NCBI GenBank assembly: GCA_902799245.1
Contig: CADBZY010000002.1
Span: 62,001-126,000, forward strand
Direction: 5' to 3'
DNA: 64,000 bases
From: an uncultured Ruminococcus sp.
GTDB taxonomy: Bacteria; Bacillota; Clostridia; Oscillospirales; Acutalibacteraceae
Shown here: piece after piece, positions 60,580-64,000 of the stretch
How the letters are laid out: every line of letters starts with the position of its first letter
Numbering within the stretch: the stretch's first letter is position 1
The notes under the pieces: model-generated
Databases searched by the model: none
The model's input: the letters and a program-made list of their open reading frames with translations, nothing else
What the model was told of the DNA's origin: nothing
Translations under genes and position numbers: made by a program

Positions 60580-61644
60580 ATGCCGGATTCATTAAAAAGC
60601 ACTTTGCTATTTGCAGCATATTTCACGGCGTTTTACGTGGGGGTAAAATACGCGCTGCCGCTCATAGCGCCGTTTCTCATCGGCCTGGTCGTCGCCGCGA
60701 TGGTGCAGAAGCCCGCCGCGCTGCTTTCCCAAAGAATTCCAAAGCTGAGCCGGAAGACATGCAGCCTGATCATGACCTTTGCTTTTCTCTTCGGAACGTT
60801 CGTTGTCCTTTATTTTCTGATCTGCTCCGTCGTGAACGGCGCTGTGTCGTTCTGCCCAGGAATCCCCGGCCATCTGAGCAGAATCAGGCAGTTTATCTCT
60901 GAAACGTCGTCGGGCGCCGAAAGCGACGGAACGTGGGGGAAATTTACCTCGTTCATCGCATCCGGCGCAAACTGGTGCATGGACTTTTTTACAGAAAATT
61001 ACCGTGACTATCTGCCGTCACTGCTGCGGCGCTCGACAGGCATTATCTCCGGGCTTCCCTCGCTGCTGACGGCGGCGGCATTTGCCGCTCTGTCAGCCAT
61101 CTTCGGCTGCGGGGATTTTCAAGGCATCAAAGGGGGCATCAAGCAGCTGCTTCCGCGCAGCGCCGTCGGCAAGACGTCGCTTGTCATAAAAACCTCGGTC
61201 AGCACATGCACGGCTTTGCTGAAAGCCTACGGGCTAATCATGCTGATTACCTTCGCCGAACTGCTCGCAGGGCTGGGGATCATGAACCTTGCGGGCTACA
61301 AAACGGGAAGTATCGTGACGATCTCCCTCGTTATCGCGCTGATAGACATTCTCCCTGTGTTAGGCACGGGAACGGTGCTGATTCCGTGGGGAGTCTTTGA
61401 AATGATTTCGGGAAGGATTGTTTCGGGAGCAATGCTGCTGGCGTTATTCGCGGTCGTGGAAACCGTGCGAAACCTGATCGAACCCAGGCTGATCGCCGGC
61501 AGACTGAAACTGCACCCGTTCTTTTCCCTTGCAGGGGTATATATAGGCGGGAAACTGTTCGGCGCTGTCGGCATATTCATTATGCCGCTTGCCATAATGG
61601 TGTTCCGACAGCTACTCCGACAAAAAAACAGCGCTGCGGAATAA
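60580..61644 (+). CDS. ytvI: Sporulation integral membrane protein YtvI-like (AI-2E family)
   Basis: 354 residues with seven or eight helices. The opening FTAFYVGVKYALPLIAPFLIGLVVAAMVQKPAALL and the later IDILPVLGTGTVLIPWG and VETVRNLIEPRLIAGRLKLHPFFSLAGVYIGGKLFG match the YtvI branch of the AI-2E family, found in endospore formers. Its transported substrate is unknown. AGGAG precedes the ATG. Its last 20 bases overlap a terminator that works for the opposite strand. Confidence 0.88.
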   Translation: MPDSLKSTLLFAAYFTAFYVGVKYALPLIAPFLIGLVVAAMVQKPAALLSQRIPKLSRKTCSLIMTFAFLFGTFVVLYFLICSVVNGAVSFCPGIPGHLSRIRQFISETSSGAESDGTWGKFTSFIASGANWCMDFFTENYRDYLPSLLRRSTGIISGLPSLLTAAAFAALSAIFGCGDFQGIKGGIKQLLPRSAVGKTSLVIKTSVSTCTALLKAYGLIMLITFAELLAGLGIMNLAGYKTGSIVTISLVIALIDILPVLGTGTVLIPWGVFEMISGRIVSGAMLLALFAVVETVRNLIEPRLIAGRLKLHPFFSLAGVYIGGKLFGAVGIFIMPLAIMVFRQLLRQKNSAAE

Positions 61645-61665
61645 TGCCTGTCAGTTTCCGCAGCG
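61623..61665 (-). terminator. Minus-strand terminator inside the 3' end of ytvI
   Basis: GCGCTGCGGAA (61631-61641) and TTCCGCAGCGC (61655-61665) form an 11-bp stem. Only the minus strand has the T-run (61630-61624, encoding Gln-Lys codons of ytvI on the plus strand), so it ends the gene at 61677-62177. Confidence 0.8.
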
Positions 61666-61676
61666 CGTATATTCAG

Positions 61677-62177
61677 TTATTCCGGCAATGACTGCACGTT
61701 GACAGATGCAGCAGAGCTCTCCGGAAGCTCCCCGGACACGGCTTCCCGCGCATATTTTTCCTTTTCATCGGAAGAAGCTGATTCTGCCTCCGGAATGCAC
61801 TCGGTCGGCTGATTCTGCGCCGGCTTCTTTTGCTTTTTCTCCGCGTCAATTTTCTTTGCGGCCTTCTGCTCCTTTTCCCTGCGTCTCTTTTCGTTCTCGT
61901 CCACTTTTTTAGCGGCTATCTCCCGGATGTAGCTGTCATCCACCATGCACTGGTACATTCTGATGAACGCCATAAACAGAAAGACCGCTATGATAATGTA
62001 CGGAACCAATCTCGGAAATCCCGCGTAAACATCGCCCGATATTCCGAATACCACGATAAACACCATCACGGTATAAAACACCGCCGAAGCGACGATTTTA
62101 ACCCGCGTCAGTTTCTCTACCAGTTTCCTGATTCTGTTTTCGGGCAAATTGATTTTCTTTAACAACCAAACCAGCAT
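61677..62177 (-). CDS. Two-helix membrane protein with charged cytoplasmic tail
   Basis: 166 residues. A basic N-terminus leads to helices at about 29-50 and 56-76; residues 88-120 are a Lys/Glu-rich probable coiled coil (AAKKVDENEKRRREKEQKAA) and the rest is low-complexity Ser/Glu/Ala. GGAGG precedes the ATG. I recognise no family. It is downstream of the Sel1 gene by 31 bases and probably cotranscribed with it. Confidence 0.72.
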   Translation of the reverse strand: MLVWLLKKINLPENRIRKLVEKLTRVKIVASAVFYTVMVFIVVFGISGDVYAGFPRLVPYIIIAVFLFMAFIRMYQCMVDDSYIREIAAKKVDENEKRRREKEQKAAKKIDAEKKQKKPAQNQPTECIPEAESASSDEKEKYAREAVSGELPESSAASVNVQSLPE

Positions 62178-62208
62178 TTTAAGACCTCCACACCTGCAGA
62201 CTACATTA

Positions 62209-62943
62209 TCACATAACCCCGGGGAAACCGAGTCTCTTCAATGCGTCGTTTGCCGGCAAGCTGCCTGCCTTCGCCGCCTTGCGATACCAGCCTGCCGCTT
62301 CTGCCAGATCCTTCTCCACGCCAATGCCCTTTTCACAACACATTGCGTAAAGCATTTCCCCCTCATGATTTCCTGCCTGAGCAGCAAAAAGAATATACTC
62401 CGCTCCCTTTTCTTTATCCTCCTGAGATGAAGCGCTTTCAAACGCCATTTTCATTCCAAACAGCGCACATGCGGCAGGTAACTTTCTATCAGCCGCCATT
62501 TTCATGTAACTGTATGCCTTTTCAGCGTTTCTCTCCACACCGGTTCCGCTGTCGTAAAGCATACACATATTAAACATGGCGTCGGGCAATCCCGCGTCAG
62601 CTGCCGACATAAAAAATTCCGCAGCCTTGACAGGATCTTTTTTCTCTCCGCAAATACCGTGCAAAGCGCATATTCCAAGGCGGTTGACCGATTGGGCATA
62701 CCCCTGGGCTGCCGATCTGCGCCAGTAGTCACCGGCAGCGGCATCGTCTTTTTCCACGCCCTCGCCGTTCAGAAGGAAGCATCCATAGCTAAACTGCGCT
62801 TTTGCGTCTCCCCTGTCGGCAGCTATCTTTGCCGCTTTCGCGGCTTCCGCAGGGTCGCGCTCCATTTCGTCGGTTCCGGCTAAAAGTGCGTCTACAAGCT
62901 CTATTATTTCTTCGTTGGACATATTCTCATAATCAAATTTCAT
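62209..62943 (-). CDS. Sel1-like repeat protein
   Basis: 244 residues with about five Sel1-type TPR repeats from residue 45 on (AQFSYGCFLLNGEGVEKDDAAA, AQSVNRLGICALHGI, PDAMFNMCMLYDSGTGVERNAEKA, GEMLYAMCCEKGIGVEKDLAEA). There is no signal peptide, so it is probably cytoplasmic, unlike many exported Sel1 proteins. Such repeats mediate protein contacts; the partner is unknown. GGGAGAAAG precedes the ATG. Confidence 0.9.
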   Translation of the reverse strand: MKFDYENMSNEEIIELVDALLAGTDEMERDPAEAAKAAKIAADRGDAKAQFSYGCFLLNGEGVEKDDAAAGDYWRRSAAQGYAQSVNRLGICALHGICGEKKDPVKAAEFFMSAADAGLPDAMFNMCMLYDSGTGVERNAEKAYSYMKMAADRKLPAACALFGMKMAFESASSQEDKEKGAEYILFAAQAGNHEGEMLYAMCCEKGIGVEKDLAEAAGWYRKAAKAGSLPANDALKRLGFPGVM

Positions 62944-62970
62944 TATTTGCTTTCTCCCGTTTAATAATAT

Positions 62971-63711
62971 TCAGCCAATTGATTTAATCAAATCAATCAG
63001 CTCGCTCCAGTGATAAATCTCGATGCCTTCTCTCAGCCGGCACTCGCTGTCATATCTGAGATTGCCCTTGTACCACACAGGCGTAATACCCACGGCCGCG
63101 GAACCCTGCATGTCGGGAATGAACTGGTCGCCGCAGAACCACACCTTTTCCGCCGTCACGCCCGCCTTGCCAAGAGCGGCTTCAAAGATATGCCGGCTCG
63201 GCTTGCGGAAGAGATAGTCACATGAGGAAATGACAAACGCAAAATCAGCCTCGGGTATGGCGTTGTATATTCTTTTTTCGAGCGTCCTGCCGCAGAAGGA
63301 AAGATTGCTCACAACGCAGGTGCGTATGCCTTCCTCCTTCAGAAAAGTCATAACCTCGCCTATTCCCTCGCATGGTTCATACGGATTGGCAGCCTCCCAG
63401 AAGATCGGTTCAAGGTCGCGCAGATCGCAGTCAGAAGGAAACTCCACGCCGAATTTTGCAAAAAGATAGCGGTTGACACTTTCCTCCGGCGTTTCGAGCA
63501 GCCTTTTGTGGCGTGTCGCGGGATTGAATCGTCCCAACTCCTCGTTGAGCTTTTCCTCCTCCGCCTGGAGCTCCGCGCCCGTCACGCCCATCGGATTGGC
63601 CGAAGCATAACGCAGAATGCTGTCAAATCCCGCAGCGCCGTCATATCCGCCCTCTTTCACGAGTGTCTGTCCGTAATCGAACATGATGAACTCAGGCTTT
63701 TTAAGCTCCAA
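62971..63711 (-). CDS. HAD-superfamily hydrolase
   Basis: 246 residues. The start is TTG at 63711, seven bases after GGAGG; an in-frame ATG at 63741 lies before that site. Motif I reads IMFDYGQTLVKEG: the acid Asp two residues after the nucleophile is replaced by Gly-Gln, so D-x-D is D-x-G. Motif II is CVVSNLS, the lysine is in FRKPSRHIF, and motif IV is WFCGDQFIPDMQGS. The missing second Asp would weaken classic phosphatase activity; dehalogenase-like or other chemistry is possible. Function unknown. Confidence 0.85.
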   Translation of the reverse strand: MELKKPEFIMFDYGQTLVKEGGYDGAAGFDSILRYASANPMGVTGAELQAEEEKLNEELGRFNPATRHKRLLETPEESVNRYLFAKFGVEFPSDCDLRDLEPIFWEAANPYEPCEGIGEVMTFLKEEGIRTCVVSNLSFCGRTLEKRIYNAIPEADFAFVISSCDYLFRKPSRHIFEAALGKAGVTAEKVWFCGDQFIPDMQGSAAVGITPVWYKGNLRYDSECRLREGIEIYHWSELIDLIKSIG

Positions 63712-63761
63712 AGTGATTCCTCCCTCTGACCATCGCATCATTGTATCATCGCATAATAAAA

Positions 63762-63790
63762 ATTATATCACATGGATGCACAACAAACAA
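63762..63790 (-). promoter_or_regulatory. Predicted promoter of the HAD gene
   Basis: On the minus strand TTGTTT (63790-63785), 17-bp spacer, TATAAT (63767-63762). Confidence 0.65.
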
Positions 63791-63829
63791 GAGTTTTTTT
63801 GATTTTTTCATCATCGGGCAGAGAAATTC

Positions 63830-64000
63830 TCATTTCTTCTTTTTGCCCGGTCGGGAATCGTTTTCATCTCCCGCCTTGAAGCTGTAGATGGGCTTGATAA
63901 TTCCGTCAATATCGACGGTGGGCGAAATGTTGTTCACGATGTCCTCCATACGCTTGTACGCCATGGGACATTCGTCGAGCGTTTCACTGCTGATCGAGGT
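63830..64000 (-). CDS. rtcB: RtcB RNA ligase (C-terminal 56 residues, partial)
   Basis: The C-terminus of a protein that enters from the right edge. DECPMAYKRMEDIVNNISPTVDIDGIIKPIYSFKAG matches the end of RtcB ligases (D-E-x-P-x-AYK...V...KP-I-Y-x-FKA), which join RNA 3'-phosphate (or 2',3'-cyclic phosphate) ends to 5'-OH ends with GTP and Mn2+. The last 12 residues are a Lys-rich extension. The catalytic residues lie outside the window. Confidence 0.85.
   Translation of the reverse strand, partial: TSISSETLDECPMAYKRMEDIVNNISPTVDIDGIIKPIYSFKAGDENDSRPGKKKK

Overview
The window looks like chromosome of an anaerobic Gram-positive bacterium of class Clostridia, most likely Oscillospirales (Ruminococcaceae-like). 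Four things point there. Gene blocks typical of Firmicutes are present (dprA-topA-trmFO, infC-rpmI-rplT, yhbY-nadD-yqeK-LCP-rsfS, aroQ-pepP-efp, plsX-rnc...smc...ftsY). A YtvI-type sporulation membrane protein and a CD1247-type protein are present. Ribosome binding sites are strong (AGGAGG-like), and at least twelve promoters match the vegetative consensus with a 17-18 bp spacer. Base composition looks moderate, near 50% GC by eye. I found no tRNA, rRNA, IS element, phage or CRISPR array, and no gene-free stretch above 300 bases.

Left part (1-18.7 kb). An Lgt-like gene cut by the edge, two paralogous zinc-ribbon/Gln-Tyr-rich membrane proteins and an AI-2E family permease lie on the minus strand. 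A mostly plus-strand run follows, usually as short units closed by good terminators: fructose-bisphosphate aldolase, threonine dehydratase with RidA, a HAD phosphatase overlapping a DUF4832 lipoprotein, a DEAD-box helicase, a Dabb protein, IlvC, a secreted transglutaminase-like protein with a 15-unit repeat linker, DUF1294 and MreB.

Main part (18.8-60.4 kb). About 42 kb runs on the minus strand without a plus-strand gene. It holds housekeeping operons for translation (efp, rpsU, leuS, infC-rpmI-rplT, rsfS, rnc), protein export (ftsY), chromosome maintenance (smc, topA, dprA), cell wall (murC, LCP), cofactors and lipids (nadD, plsX), nucleotide salvage and cleaning (upp, rdgB), and RNA modification or repair (trmFO, SpoU methyltransferase, kptA). 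Smaller genes of unknown role are mixed in (acetyltransferases, an ankyrin protein, putative permeases, zinc-ribbon proteins). The usual rnc-smc-ftsY linkage is kept only loosely: five genes sit between rnc and smc, and upp plus a small membrane protein sit between smc and ftsY.

Right edge (60.5-64 kb). ytvI is on the plus strand. A membrane protein with a charged tail, a Sel1-repeat protein, a HAD hydrolase and the 3' end of rtcB are on the minus strand.

The most unusual signal is a dispersed intergenic repeat, a tract of GAATA-containing heptamer-like units followed by a short GC-rich hairpin. Four copies lie in the same orientation, each with the hairpin 26-33 nt upstream of a start codon. 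Other points worth a look are an infC gene that appears to start with ATA behind an attenuator-bearing leader, an extracellular LCP protein with a CxxC...C insertion, a bacterial kptA embedded in the rnc-smc interval, and frequent TTG start codons.
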